This document shows positions 53,013-62,579 of a DNA stretch of 64,000 bases, piece by piece. The stretch is taken from assembly GCF_030848565.1 (NCBI RefSeq), contig NZ_JAVDDV010000003.1, forward strand, positions 279,321-343,320, in the 5' to 3' direction. Numbering within the stretch: the stretch's first letter is position 1; the number at the start of each line of letters is the position of its first letter. The notes below the pieces were generated by a model. The model was not told the origin of the DNA. It did not search any database and saw nothing but the letters and a program-made list of their open reading frames with translations. The translations under genes were made by a program, and so were the position numbers. This stretch comes from Natronolimnohabitans sp. A-GB9 (GTDB lineage Archaea; Halobacteriota; Halobacteria; Halobacteriales; Natrialbaceae).

Positions 53013-54356
53013 TCACTCCTCTTCTTCCGGCGTATCGGGAGCATCACGGTCGGCACGTCGGCTCACGTCGACCTGGTAGTTCTCGAGGATGTCCCGACCG
53101 AGGATGACTGGGTAGTCCATGTGACTACGGTCCTCGACGCTCGCGGTGACGGTATGTTGGTTGCCACCGACACCGACGACGACGTCGACGACGGGGCGGC
53201 TCTTGGCAGTCTTACTGCTGCCCGAACGAACCCGGGTGATCGATTTGATCGGTCCGGCACCGATATCGGCAGCGAGGGCCGTGTCGATGCTCGTTCGCGT
53301 GGCTCCGGTGTCTGCTTTGGCGAGGACGGACTTCGAGCCGCTGGTTCCCGAGAGGACGATCTCCTCGGTGTAGCCGATGGTGCTCGGCTCCGTGGCCGGC
53401 TCCGACGTCGTGACAGGCTGGGCCGTCGGCCTGGAGTCGTCGAGCACGTTCGAGAGGTCCCGGACGCGGTCGTCATCAACGTCGCCGCCGACACGTTCGA
53501 TCGCGAGTTTCGCGATGTAGGGTGCGGGACTGATCTGGGTCGCTTCGTAGAATCCCTTGAAGCCAGCCGTCGGGTTGACCTCGAGGACGAACCAGCCGTC
53601 GTCGCCTTCGACGAGGTCGACGCCAGCGTAGTCGAGTCCGATAGCCGTCGCCGCCCGCCGTGCCATGTCGCGGGCCTCCTCGGGGAGGTCGTCGGTCGCG
53701 TCTTCGACGCTGCCGCCGAGTGCAACGTTGGTCCGCCAATCGTTGTCAGGCGCGTAGCGGTACATCGCGCCGACGATCTCGCCGCCGACGACGTAGACGC
53801 GGGCGTCGTGGTGGCGCACGTCGTCGCGCTCGATGAGGTCCTGTAGGAAGGCGTATCGGTTGCCGACTTTCGCATTGACCGGATCGTCGGGGCCGACCTT
53901 CCACGTCCCACCACCGTGGGTGCCGATCGCCGTCTTGTAGACCGCTTCCTCCCCGTACTGATCGCGGGCGGCAGTCAATCCTTCGGCGTTGAGCGCGAGG
54001 GTCACGTCCGGTGTCCGGACGTCGTCGGAAGCCAGCGTCGTCGCCGTCGAGAGCTTGTGCATCGCCGTCAACACCGTCGACGGCTCGTTGAGCATCGGTA
54101 CCAGCTGCGAGAACGTGTTTGCGAGCCCGAGTTCCTCGGCGGGTTGCTCCGTGTTCGAGAGCAGCATCCGGTTGGCGATGACGTCGACCGCCGGCTCGAG
54201 GACGACACTGCCATCGGTGACACTGATCGACGTGTTCTCCGCACGGAGCCACTCGGTGTCGTGGCCCAGCGCCTCGACGGCGTTCAAAATCGCTTTCGTT
54301 TCCTTGCTGGTGTGAAGACTCAGTACCCCGACGGTGACAGGATCGGCAACGGCCAT
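53013..54356 (-). CDS. RimK-type ATP-grasp ligase fused to an aspartic-protease-like domain
   Basis: The first 300 residues are a RimK/LysX-type ATP-grasp ligase: TVGVLSLHTSKETKAILNAV, AVYKTAIGTHGGGTWKVGPD (ATP-binding loop) and VEGDDGWFVLEVNPTAGFKGF. The last 140 residues are a retropepsin-like RimB/PF05618 domain with KADTGATRTSID and MDYPVILGRDILENYQ. RimK proteins add amino acids to proteins or cofactors; in this family the protease partner is usually separate. The fusion suggests that ligation and removal of the tag are linked. Cytoplasmic. Confidence 0.85.
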   Translation of the reverse strand: MAVADPVTVGVLSLHTSKETKAILNAVEALGHDTEWLRAENTSISVTDGSVVLEPAVDVIANRMLLSNTEQPAEELGLANTFSQLVPMLNEPSTVLTAMHKLSTATTLASDDVRTPDVTLALNAEGLTAARDQYGEEAVYKTAIGTHGGGTWKVGPDDPVNAKVGNRYAFLQDLIERDDVRHHDARVYVVGGEIVGAMYRYAPDNDWRTNVALGGSVEDATDDLPEEARDMARRAATAIGLDYAGVDLVEGDDGWFVLEVNPTAGFKGFYEATQISPAPYIAKLAIERVGGDVDDDRVRDLSNVLDDSRPTAQPVTTSEPATEPSTIGYTEEIVLSGTSGSKSVLAKADTGATRTSIDTALAADIGAGPIKSITRVRSGSSKTAKSRPVVDVVVGVGGNQHTVTASVEDRSHMDYPVILGRDILENYQVDVSRRADRDAPDTPEEEE

Positions 54357-54425
54357 ACACCAGAGGACGACGAGTCGAGAGAAAAGGGTACTGTTGGAAA
54401 CGGTATACGGCTTTTTCCGGGATCG

Positions 54426-55895
54426 TCACGTGATCGCCGCCCGCACGTCGTTCGGATCGACCATCCCGCTTGCGACCGCGAGGACGGCCCACATTATCCC
54501 ACCCAGTCCGATCACACCGATCAACGTCAGGAAACTCGAGACCAGCGGTGTCACGAGCAAGACGGCAGCGGCCATCACGCCGGAAATCGCACAGACGAGC
54601 CCCATCGATCGCGCGAGCCGCCCGACTCGAAGATCAAGTTCCAGGTGGACGATATAGAGGTTGACAGCAACGTACACCGTATGCGTCGCGACCGTCGCGA
54701 GCGCGGCGCCGACGACGCCGATGGTCGGGATGAGCGCGAGGTTCAACGCGAAGTTGGCCACCGACGTCCCTCCTTTCGCGATCGCCCGATGACGGGCGCG
54801 ACCGAGGTAGTCCAGACTATCGCTTGTCAGATTTGTGATCGCCTGAAGCACGATGAAGCCGGCCAGGATCTGGAGAACCGGCACTGCACCGGCGTAGCCG
54901 GCGCCGAACACCATCGTCACGAACGGATCAGCGACGATGGCGAGGCCGACGGCTGCCGGAATGTACAGCAACATCGTGTTCGTCAGTGCCGTCTCGTAGA
55001 TCCGTCGTGCTTCCTCGAGTTGACCCGCGGCCTTCTGCTCGCCGAAGTTCGGCGAGATCGTAAACCCGAGCGATTCGGCCGGTGCGAGCACGAAGTCAGA
55101 GATCTGTTTCCCGAGCGTGTAGAACGCGACCGCAGTGGGCGTAAGGAAAACGCCCACCAGCACGGTGTCGACCTGTTTATCGAGAACGTTTGCGCTGCGG
55201 GTCGCCGTCAGCGGGACGCTGTACTCGACCAGTCGCCGTGAGAGTCCCGCCTCGTACCGCTCTGCCGGTTCGTATCGAGCGTAGAATCCATAATAAAGCA
55301 GAACTAGTCCAACGGCAGCCGAGACGGCGTAGCCGACGACGTACCCGAAGAAGGCACCGAGCGCGCCCAGCCCCGCGAGGACGAAGCCGACGGCGAACCC
55401 GAGCCGAGCGACGCCGCTGATCGCCTGTACGGCAGCGCTGTAGACGAGGTGGTTGAATCCCTGGAAGAGGATCTGTGCGAACGTGCTAAACGAGCGTGCG
55501 ATGATATAGAGCACGCCGGCTACGAGAAACGGAGCGGCCGCCGGCTCGCCCAAAAGCACCGCGATCTGCTCGTGAAACAACACGAGCACGTACGAGACGA
55601 CCGCGATGACGACGATCTTGAGCGTCAGCGTCGACTCGAGGAGATGTGGAATCTGGCCCGGATCCGCGTTGCCGTACTCGGAAACGTATCGCGCAGCCGA
55701 CTTTCCGATCCCCAGATCAGCGACCAACTGGACGATCGCCATGATCCCGATCACCCAGTACAGCGTCCCGTAGCCGTCGGGATCGAGTAGGAATCGCGCC
55801 AACAGGACCATCAACAGCGCGCTCGAGACCATATAGACCGCTCGAGCGACGAGCGTTGCTTTGAACCCGTGAACGATGTGGTCGTCTCTATTCAT
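54426..55895 (-). CDS. lipid-linked oligosaccharide flippase, Wzx/MATE-like (AglR-type)
   Basis: The 489-residue protein begins MNRDDHIVHGFKATLVARAVYMV and has 12-14 helices with the pattern of MVF-superfamily flippases (GFKATLVARAVYMVSSALLMVLLAR and DLGIGKSAARYVSEYG near the N-terminus). It would move dolichol-linked glycans across the membrane for S-layer or archaellin glycosylation. No glycosyltransferases are beside it. Confidence 0.88.
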   Translation of the reverse strand: MNRDDHIVHGFKATLVARAVYMVSSALLMVLLARFLLDPDGYGTLYWVIGIMAIVQLVADLGIGKSAARYVSEYGNADPGQIPHLLESTLTLKIVVIAVVSYVLVLFHEQIAVLLGEPAAAPFLVAGVLYIIARSFSTFAQILFQGFNHLVYSAAVQAISGVARLGFAVGFVLAGLGALGAFFGYVVGYAVSAAVGLVLLYYGFYARYEPAERYEAGLSRRLVEYSVPLTATRSANVLDKQVDTVLVGVFLTPTAVAFYTLGKQISDFVLAPAESLGFTISPNFGEQKAAGQLEEARRIYETALTNTMLLYIPAAVGLAIVADPFVTMVFGAGYAGAVPVLQILAGFIVLQAITNLTSDSLDYLGRARHRAIAKGGTSVANFALNLALIPTIGVVGAALATVATHTVYVAVNLYIVHLELDLRVGRLARSMGLVCAISGVMAAAVLLVTPLVSSFLTLIGVIGLGGIMWAVLAVASGMVDPNDVRAAIT

Positions 55896-56201
55896 TCGGT
55901 ATATCTGTTAGTGTCCGACTATGTCCGCTCGATCGACCGCTCACACGCGAGGCGGCTGACGTACTCGAATCGATGAGTGAATCGGCAATTGTAATGCGGT
56001 GACAACAGCTGTATCGTTCCCCTATTCGCGCTGAAAACCAGCCTTACAATACTGTCACCGAATCGGATTCGGACGCTACAGGCGGCGACAGGCGACGGCA
56101 GTCGCTCGGTCAGGACGGCTGGATCGCCCGCTTGACCGGTATGGGCCGCATATCGTCAGCGGATAGAATAAAGTGGGCGTGTAGTATCAACGCGCAGCTA
56201 A

Positions 56202-56308
56202 TACTGTCGGACAGCAGTCAGCGAGCCGTCGGTCGCGAACGCGCGGCCGTCACCCTCGGGACGGTCGCAGTCGCGCGACCGATCGTCGACTCGTGCTGTC
56301 CAACAGTA
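56202..56308 (+). mobile_element. MITE, full-length copy (family 1)
   Basis: Ends TACTGTCGGACAGCA and TGCTGTCCAACAGTA pair with one mismatch and are flanked by TAA on both sides (56199-56201 and 56309-56311). Interior is close to the copy at 8117. It is the only intact copy not in an identifiable stop codon. Confidence 0.88.
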
Positions 56309-56379
56309 TAAAACGGGACAGTCGGACCGAAACGAGCGGTGGAAGCGTCCGAAACGGACACGACGATCGCAGGTCACGC

Positions 56380-57129
56380 CTAGAGGTACGACGCGTCCCA
56401 CCGTGTCGCCTTGCGACGATTACCACAGACGTTACACTCGATCCGACCCATCGTGTCCATCGTGTTGTCCAACGAGTCACAGTTCCCACAGAGCCAACCG
56501 TAGAGTTCCTCGCGATCGTTGGTCTCGTAGGTGCTGTAGAACGGTGCCTTGGCCCCGCGTGCAGCCTCGCCGTAACTCACGTAGACCGTTTCGTCCTCGA
56601 CCTCGAGTTCGTCGACGGCACCCCAGCCCTCGTCGTCGAGTTCACCCTCGGCGTAGACGTTCTCCGTAAACGTTTCCGTCCCGATCTCGACGTCTCGCTG
56701 CCCGGCCTGCTCGAAGCCGTGTTCCTGGTAGAACTCGTTGCCGCCCTCGTTGTCCTCGAGAACGAGCCCCTGGACCTGATCGGCACCTGTCTCGAGGAGT
56801 TTCTCGCGGGTGCGAACGAGCAGGCGCACGCCGGTCCCAGCACCGCGATGGTCGGGATCGATATGCAGCCAGAGGATTCGGCCGGTATCGTAGCGCTGGC
56901 CAACGAGGTCGCTCTGGGAGAAGCCGGCGATCTCGCCGTCTTCTTCGACGACGAGAATCAGCGAGTGTTCGTCCGCGAGGTCGTCGATGAACGCATCGCC
57001 GTACCACTGTTCGATCGCTTCGTCGACGGTCTCCTGGTCGAGAAAGTCAGTGTATGTCGACTCGAGGGAGTGTTGGGCGATCGAACGGATGGTATCGACG
57101 TCGTCCTCGGTAGCTTCGCGAATCTCCAT
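56380..57129 (-). CDS. GNAT acetyltransferase with C-terminal zinc ribbon
   Basis: The N-terminus (1-160) is a GNAT fold: MEIREATEDDVDTIRSIA, ILWLHIDPDHRGAGTGVRL (acetyl-CoA loop) and DNEGGNEFYQEHGFEQ. After a linker, the last 60 residues contain a four-cysteine zinc ribbon (LCGNCDSLDNT and IECNVCGNRRK). Zinc ribbons suggest binding to nucleic acid, ribosome or another protein. The start giving MEIREATE is preferred over one five codons upstream. Confidence 0.85.
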   Translation of the reverse strand: MEIREATEDDVDTIRSIAQHSLESTYTDFLDQETVDEAIEQWYGDAFIDDLADEHSLILVVEEDGEIAGFSQSDLVGQRYDTGRILWLHIDPDHRGAGTGVRLLVRTREKLLETGADQVQGLVLEDNEGGNEFYQEHGFEQAGQRDVEIGTETFTENVYAEGELDDEGWGAVDELEVEDETVYVSYGEAARGAKAPFYSTYETNDREELYGWLCGNCDSLDNTMDTMGRIECNVCGNRRKATRWDASYL

Positions 57130-57313
57130 GGCTGGTGGTACCATGTCTTCCTACAAAACGTATGCCCAGGGGGAGAGTTTTTCCCCGTTTTCAGTTCGGT
57201 GCAACGAGCGGTTTCGTCGGAAGATCCACACCGTCGACCCGCAGGCGTCGAGTGCGACGTCGACGGCGAGAGGGCGGGAGAAGATTCACATTGCTGCCCG
57301 CGGAGAGAGTACT

Positions 57314-58426
57314 ATGAGTGACACCATGGACGAACCGCCCGACGACGGGTCGTCCGATCGGACTGCCGAGCCGTTTACGTACAACGGCGGCCGGGTCGAT
57401 CCCGGCGAGTCGGCCAACATTCGCTACGGAATCAGCGAAACGTACCTCGGCGATCCCGTCAGAATCCCGGTGACAGTCGTCAACGGCGAGCAGCCGGGCC
57501 CGACGGTCTTTCTCTCGGCGGCGGCCCACGGCGACGAGCTCAACGGGATCGAAGTGGTCCGTGAGGTGGCCCACGACTGGGACCACTCGGAGCTTCACGG
57601 GACGCTCGTCTGTCTGCCAGTGATGAACGTTCCCGGCTTCCTCGCTCAGGAGCGATATCTGCCGATCTACGACCGGGATCTGAACCGCTCGTTCCCCGGC
57701 CGAGAGGGCTCGACCAGCGCCCGCCGGATGGCCCACCGGATCTTCACGAACTTCATCGAGCCGTGTGATCTGGGGCTCGATTTCCATACCTCGACGCGTG
57801 GCCGAACGAACATGCTCCACGTCCGGGCTAACATGGACGATCCGACAGTCGCCCGCATCGCGAAGGCGTTCAGTTCGAACGTCATCATCGCCGGCGAAGG
57901 TCCCTCGGGGACGCTCCGATACGAGGCGACACAGGCCGGCGTCCCCACGATTACGATCGAGATGGGGGAGGCCCACCGATTCCAGCGGCGACTGATCGAT
58001 CGCGCGCTGACCGGCGTCGCAAGCGTCCTCGCCGAGTTCGGCTGTCACCCCGACTCGTCGGTTCACTGGCCGGGCTGGCGGACCGTCATCGACGACGACC
58101 ACGAGAAGACCTGGATCAGAGCCGACGCGGGCGGTATCGTCGACATGAAACACGGTCGCGGCGAGTACGTCCGCGAGGGCGAAACCATCTGTGCGATCAC
58201 GAACCCGTTCAAGGAGGAAGACGACATCGTTACCGTCGAAGCACCCTTTACCGGACTCGTCGTCGGCGTCCTCGAGAACCCGGTCGTCTACCCCGGCAAT
58301 CCGCTCTGTCATCTCGTCGGACTCTCGCCGGACACCCGGACGGCACTCGAGCGCGAACGAACGGCAGAGCGTTCGCGTTCGGAACTCCGATCGGCCCGGT
58401 CGGCCGAGTCGAGTGACGCGGAATGA
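57314..58426 (+). CDS. succinylglutamate desuccinylase / aspartoacylase-family metalloenzyme
   Basis: The 370-residue protein has the zinc carboxypeptidase-like pattern of this family: AAAHGDELNGIEVV (His and Glu ligands) and LGLDFHTSTRGRTN (second His), with RDLNRSFPG and the catalytic Glu in TITIEMGEAHRFQ. The C-terminal 90 residues form a beta domain (ADAGGIVDMKHGRGEYVREG) resembling a biotinyl-like fold. Substrate is an N-acyl amino acid or similar amide; cannot be specified. Confidence 0.87.
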   Translation: MSDTMDEPPDDGSSDRTAEPFTYNGGRVDPGESANIRYGISETYLGDPVRIPVTVVNGEQPGPTVFLSAAAHGDELNGIEVVREVAHDWDHSELHGTLVCLPVMNVPGFLAQERYLPIYDRDLNRSFPGREGSTSARRMAHRIFTNFIEPCDLGLDFHTSTRGRTNMLHVRANMDDPTVARIAKAFSSNVIIAGEGPSGTLRYEATQAGVPTITIEMGEAHRFQRRLIDRALTGVASVLAEFGCHPDSSVHWPGWRTVIDDDHEKTWIRADAGGIVDMKHGRGEYVREGETICAITNPFKEEDDIVTVEAPFTGLVVGVLENPVVYPGNPLCHLVGLSPDTRTALERERTAERSRSELRSARSAESSDAE

Positions 58427-58543
58427 CGTCGCCATCGGGCCCCGTCGATCGCCATCGCCCGGTCTCGTGGTAACCGCGACCCCGAACCGATTCGGTCTGA
58501 CGCCCGACCGAATTTCGTTTCGACAATTGAGTCTGGTAACAAA

Positions 58544-58566
58544 ATCTCTCCAGGAGAGATAAAAGT
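58544..58566 (+). promoter_or_regulatory. sdh operon promoter with ATCTCTC-CAG-GAGAGAT palindrome
   Basis: A perfect 7-3-7 palindrome (58544-58560) overlaps the TATA-like GATAAAAGT (58558-58566). The predicted start of transcription is at about 58590, directly before the four-codon ATG AGC GTA TGA (58599-58610) whose TGA overlaps the sdhC ATG. A regulator bound to the palindrome would occlude TFB/TBP. Confidence 0.5.
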
Positions 58567-58606
58567 AACTTCTATACCCCCGCGGTCTAACCGTCAACAT
58601 GAGCGT

Positions 58607-59002
58607 ATGAGTCAGTCTTACAATCGCGGCCTCATCGAGGACTTCGGTCGCTGGAAGGAGTTCTCGGCCGGCATGTGGGCGTGGATCTTCCACAAGTTCA
58701 CCGGGTGGATGCTGATCGGCTACCTGTTTACCCACATCGCCGTGTTGAGTAGTGCAATAACCGGTCCCGAAGCGTATACGAACACCATTCAGGGCCTCGA
58801 GTCGCTGTTTATCATCCGCGTGCTCGAGGTCGGACTGCTCGCCGTAGCAGTGTTCCACATCCTGAACGGTCTGCGGCTGCTGATGGTCGACCTCGGCGTC
58901 GGGCTCGAGGCACAGGACAAGAGCTTCTACGCCTCGCTGGTGCTGACGGCGATCATCACCATCGCTAGCGTGCCGACCTTCATGGACGGGGTGACGCTGT
59001 AA
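58607..59002 (+). CDS. sdhC: succinate dehydrogenase cytochrome b subunit
   Basis: SdhC anchors complex II in the membrane and helps bind haem b and quinone. The 131-residue protein has three helices: [20 protein letters not shown], with His in the first helix region, [21 protein letters not shown] with a second His, and [15 protein letters not shown]. First gene of sdhCDBA; a 4-codon mini-ORF overlaps its ATG. Its stop overlaps the next ATG by one base. Confidence 0.95.
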   Translation: MSQSYNRGLIEDFGRWKEFSAGMWAWIFHKFTGWMLIGYLFTHIAVLSSAITGPEAYTNTIQGLESLFIIRVLEVGLLAVAVFHILNGLRLLMVDLGVGLEAQDKSFYASLVLTAIITIASVPTFMDGVTL

Positions 59003-59367
59003 TGGCGGAACGCTACTCCTCGTTTGCACCCGGTGGCACGACGTGGCTGCTCCAGCGGATCACGGCCGCGTTCTTAGTCATCGTGCTTGCGTTCCACTTC
59101 TTCCTCCTGCACTTCGTCAACCACGCTGCAGACGTCACCTTCGCGGGCACGCAGGCCCGAATGGAAAACGTGGGCTACTTCCTGACGATGGTGCTGTTCC
59201 TGATCGCAGGGACGTTCCACGGCGTCAACGGCGTCTACAACGCCCTCGTCAACCAGGGGCTGAAAGGAACCCAAAAGAAAGTCGTGCTTGCAGTGCTTGT
59301 TATCGCGAGCGTGGCACTCATCGTGCAGGGTATCTACGTTGCACTCGTCATGGCGGGGTGGACCTAA
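59002..59367 (+). CDS. sdhD: succinate dehydrogenase membrane anchor subunit
   Basis: The 121-residue protein has three helices: LLQRITAAFLVIVLAFHFFL, YFLTMVLFLIAGTFHGVNGV and VVLAVLVIASVALIVQGIYV. Histidines in helix 1 and helix 2 are candidates for haem ligation together with SdhC. It is translationally coupled to sdhC (TAATG overlap) and separated from sdhB by one base. Confidence 0.94.
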   Translation: MAERYSSFAPGGTTWLLQRITAAFLVIVLAFHFFLLHFVNHAADVTFAGTQARMENVGYFLTMVLFLIAGTFHGVNGVYNALVNQGLKGTQKKVVLAVLVIASVALIVQGIYVALVMAGWT

Positions 59368-59368
59368 A

Positions 59369-60241
59369 ATGAGTACTCAACAACAGCAACCCGAAACCCA
59401 GGAAGCACCGGAAGACCCGGAGATGAAAGGCGCGGAGTCGCCGGTCGACGAGAAAGAAAAAGAAGGCGGCGACATCGACCAGCAGACGACTCCCGAACCC
59501 GAACTCGAGGGAGAGACGGTACACATCAAGGTGTTCCGTTACGATCCCGAAGTCGAGGGCAAACAGGAACCACGGTTCGACGACTTCCACGTGCCCTTCA
59601 AGAAGGGGATGACGGTGCTGGACGCGGTAATGTACGCACGCGACACCTACGACTCGTCGCTGACCTTCCGTCACTCCTGTCGACAGGCCGTCTGTGGCTC
59701 CGACGCCTTCTTCGTCAACGGCAAGCAGCGACTGGGCTGTAAGACCCAGATCGCCGACCTAGAGCAGCCGATCCGTATCGAGCCACTGCCCCACCAGGAG
59801 GTCGTAAAAGACCTGGTCGTCGACATGGACCACTTCTACGACCAGATGCACACCGTCGAGCCGTACTTCCAAAACGAGGATACGCCCGACGCAAGCGACC
59901 TCGAAGAGCAGCGCCAGTCCCGCGAGAACCGCGAAAAGGTCAAGATGTCGACGCGGTGTATCTGGTGTGGCGCGTGTATGTCTTCGTGTAACATCGCGGC
60001 CGGCGACAACGAGTATCTCGGCCCGGCGGCGATCAACAAAGCCTACAAGTTCGCGATGGACGATCGCGAACCCGAAGACGTCAAAGAGCACCGACTCCGC
60101 ATCCTAGAACAGGAGCACGGTGTCTGGCGCTGCCAGACCCAGTTCTCCTGTACCGAGGTGTGTCCGAAGGACATTCCGCTCACCGAGCACATTCAGGAGC
60201 TCAAGCGGGAAGCAGTCAAGAAGAACCTGAAGTTCTGGTAG
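59369..60241 (+). CDS. sdhB: succinate dehydrogenase iron-sulfur subunit
   Basis: SdhB carries electrons from FAD to quinone. After a 50-residue acidic lead it has the 2Fe-2S motif CRQAVCGSD...C, in which the third ligand is Asp as in several characterised SdhB proteins, and the cluster motifs CIWCGACMSSC and CQTQFSCTEVCPKDIP for the 4Fe-4S and 3Fe-4S centres. Length 290 residues is at the long end because of the lead. Confidence 0.96.
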   Translation: MSTQQQQPETQEAPEDPEMKGAESPVDEKEKEGGDIDQQTTPEPELEGETVHIKVFRYDPEVEGKQEPRFDDFHVPFKKGMTVLDAVMYARDTYDSSLTFRHSCRQAVCGSDAFFVNGKQRLGCKTQIADLEQPIRIEPLPHQEVVKDLVVDMDHFYDQMHTVEPYFQNEDTPDASDLEEQRQSRENREKVKMSTRCIWCGACMSSCNIAAGDNEYLGPAAINKAYKFAMDDREPEDVKEHRLRILEQEHGVWRCQTQFSCTEVCPKDIPLTEHIQELKREAVKKNLKFW

Positions 60242-60244
60242 ACA

Positions 60245-62083
60245 ATGTACGAACACGACGTTATCGTGGTCGGCGCCGGCGGCGCCGGCCTCCGTGCTGC
60301 GGTCGCAGCGGACGAGGCGGGTGCAGACGTCGCACTGGTCTCGAAACTCCACCCGGTTCGCAGCCACACGGGTGCAGCCGAAGGGGGCATCAACGCCGCT
60401 CTCCAGGAGGGCGACGACTGGGAGCTCCACGCCTACGACACGATGAAGGGGTCGGACTACCTGGGCGACGCCCCGGCAGTCGAGACTCTCGCACAGGACG
60501 CTCCCGAAGACACGATGCGTCTCGAACACTGGGGGATGCCGTTCTCCCGCGAGGAAGACGGAACGGTCTCCCAGCGACCGTTCGGCGGTCTCTCCTACCC
60601 ACGTACCACCTACGCCGGTGCCGAAACCGGTCATCACCTGCTGCATACGATGTACGAGCAGGTCGTCAAACGTGGCATCGAGGTCTACGACGAGTGGTAC
60701 GTCATGGACCTGGCGGTCACCGACGAGGACGATCCGAACGACCGCGAGTGCCACGGTGTCGTCGCCTACGACGTCCAGTCGGGCAAGATTGAAGGGTTCA
60801 AGGCCAACCGAGGCGTCGTCCTCGCGGCCGGTGGCCCCGGCCAGGCCTTCGATCACACCACCAACGCCGTCTCCTGTACCGGCGACGGTCACGCGATGGC
60901 CTATCGGGCGGGTGTGCCGCTGGAAGACATGGAGTTCATCCAGTTCCACCCGACCTCGCTGCCGTCGACGGGGGTCCTGATCTCCGAGGGTGTCCGTGGC
61001 GAAGGTGGCATCCTCTACAACAACGAAGGCGAACGGTTCATGTTCGAGTACGGGTACGCGAACAACTCCGGGGAACTCGCCTCCCGCGACGTCGTCGCAC
61101 GTGCTGAACTCACCGAAGTCAACGAAGGACGCGGCGTCAAGGACGAATACGTCCACCTCGACATGCGCCACCTCGGTGAGGAACGGATCATGGACCGCCT
61201 CGAGAACATCCTCCACCTCGCGGAGGACTTCGAAGGTGTCGACGGCCTCATCGAACCGATGCCGGTCAAGCCCGGTCAGCACTACGCGATGGGTGGCATC
61301 GAGACCGACGAGAACGGCCAGACCTGTATCGACGGCCTCTACGCGGCCGGCGAGTGTGCCTGTGTCTCCGTCCACGGCGGTAATCGCCTGGGCGGCAACG
61401 CCCTGCCGGAGCTGATCGTCTTCGGCAAGCGTGCTGGCTACCAGGCTGCCGGCAAAGACCTCGGAGAGCCCGAGATTCAGACGGGATACGGCGACGACGT
61501 CGAGGACGAGACCGAGACCGAACTCCCCGTCCAGCCCGGTGCGGCCGGCCTCGATACGTCCGACAGCGTCGCTGCAGACGGCGGTGTCACGGCCGACGCC
61601 GAAGGCGTCTTAGAGCAGACGGTCGAACGCACCCGCCAGCGCGTCGACCGCCTGATGGACAAAGACGACGGCGTCCAACACTCCGAGATCCGCCAGAAGC
61701 TCCAGAACGCGATGACCGACTACGTGAACGTCTTCCGAACCGAAGACGGGATCAAGAAGGCGCTGCGGATCATCCGCGAGTGTCGCGAGGAGTACCAGGA
61801 CGTCTACGTCGACGACCCATCGCGGACGTTCAACACCGACCTCCAGCAGACCATCGAAACGCGAAACCTGATCGACGTCGCCGAGACGATCGCACTCGGT
61901 GCCCTCGTGCGCAACGAGTTCCGCGGTGCCCACTGGCGCCAAGAGAACCAGGTGCGTGACGACGAGAACTGGCTCAAGCACACGCTCATCTCCTGGGACG
62001 ACGGCGAACCGAAGATCTTCTATCGCCCGGTCATCCTCGAGGGCGAGGACAAGACCTACGAGCCCAAAGAGCGCAGCTACTAA
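60245..62083 (+). CDS. sdhA: succinate dehydrogenase flavoprotein subunit
   Basis: SdhA oxidises succinate to fumarate using covalent FAD. The 612-residue protein has MYEHDVIVVGAGGAGLRAA, the covalent-flavin His in HPVRSHTGAAEGGINAAL, the active-site EFIQFHPTSLPSTGVLISEG, and the HYAMGGIETD and GNRLGGNALPEL motifs. The start lies three bases after sdhB. Complete operon order C-D-B-A. Confidence 0.97.
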   Translation: MYEHDVIVVGAGGAGLRAAVAADEAGADVALVSKLHPVRSHTGAAEGGINAALQEGDDWELHAYDTMKGSDYLGDAPAVETLAQDAPEDTMRLEHWGMPFSREEDGTVSQRPFGGLSYPRTTYAGAETGHHLLHTMYEQVVKRGIEVYDEWYVMDLAVTDEDDPNDRECHGVVAYDVQSGKIEGFKANRGVVLAAGGPGQAFDHTTNAVSCTGDGHAMAYRAGVPLEDMEFIQFHPTSLPSTGVLISEGVRGEGGILYNNEGERFMFEYGYANNSGELASRDVVARAELTEVNEGRGVKDEYVHLDMRHLGEERIMDRLENILHLAEDFEGVDGLIEPMPVKPGQHYAMGGIETDENGQTCIDGLYAAGECACVSVHGGNRLGGNALPELIVFGKRAGYQAAGKDLGEPEIQTGYGDDVEDETETELPVQPGAAGLDTSDSVAADGGVTADAEGVLEQTVERTRQRVDRLMDKDDGVQHSEIRQKLQNAMTDYVNVFRTEDGIKKALRIIRECREEYQDVYVDDPSRTFNTDLQQTIETRNLIDVAETIALGALVRNEFRGAHWRQENQVRDDENWLKHTLISWDDGEPKIFYRPVILEGEDKTYEPKERSY

Positions 62084-62106
62084 CGCTGCCGGGCCGTTCC
62101 AGCGAC

Positions 62107-62188
62107 TGATTCGCACTGCTGTACCGATTTACGCCGATCGTCGACCCCGTTGGCGATCGGCGGGACGTGACGACAGGAGCCCGTATTG
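62107..62188 (+). repeat. family 2 palindromic repeat, diverged copy
   Basis: TGATTCGCACTGCTGTACCGATTTACGCCGATCG and CGATCGGCGGGACGTGACGACAGGAGCCCGTATTG form the arms; the right arm is shared with 41064-41095 and with 23551-23585. It follows sdhA by 24 bases and may mark the end of the operon. Confidence 0.55.
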
Positions 62189-62253
62189 TGGCCTCGACTT
62201 TCGTCGACCGGTATCGGTAGCGGTATACGTGCGGTTCGACTGACTTCGACTAG

Positions 62254-62442
62254 ATGGGTCTCGAGCGATTCATTCGAGTGAACCTGATCCTCGTGCCGTT
62301 GCTCGTCGTCGGCACCTACCTGTTCTGGGAGTCGCTACCGATACTCGTGTTACCGCTTCTCGTTGGATACGTCACGTTCACTGCGCTTCTCACCGGCGCA
62401 TGGGTGCTCTCACACGTGTCGATGTCGATCCGATCGTCGTGA
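62254..62442 (+). CDS. small two-helix membrane protein
   Basis: The 62-residue product MGLERFIRVNLILVPLLVVG has two helices (about 8-26 and 28-54), with almost no loop between. It stands between sdhA and the amidohydrolase, too far from sdhA (171 nt) to be surely part of that operon. Unknown function. Confidence 0.55.
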   Translation: MGLERFIRVNLILVPLLVVGTYLFWESLPILVLPLLVGYVTFTALLTGAWVLSHVSMSIRSS

Positions 62443-62579
62443 GATCGTAATCCCCCCGTGGGTCGCTGTCGGTCAGTGCCGGCGACCCCACGAACCGCCT
62501 GTGGGGTCGCCGTGACATCGGGACCGCGGACCGTATCACCCACAGAAATAAGGTTATCGACTGGGTATCGTGGGTCGGT

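Noticed and set aside
52549..53016. Frames of 155-178 codons in the katG upstream gap
   Set aside because: Arg/Ser-rich and non-acidic, no start signals, no known family. Treated as non-coding.
56049..56070. AATACTGTCACCGAATCGG as a MITE end
   Set aside because: Only the first eight bases match the terminal repeat.
59640..59730. Loss of a 2Fe-2S cysteine in SdhB (Asp at the third position)
   Set aside because: An Asp ligand at this position is known in other SdhB proteins, so it is not an anomaly.
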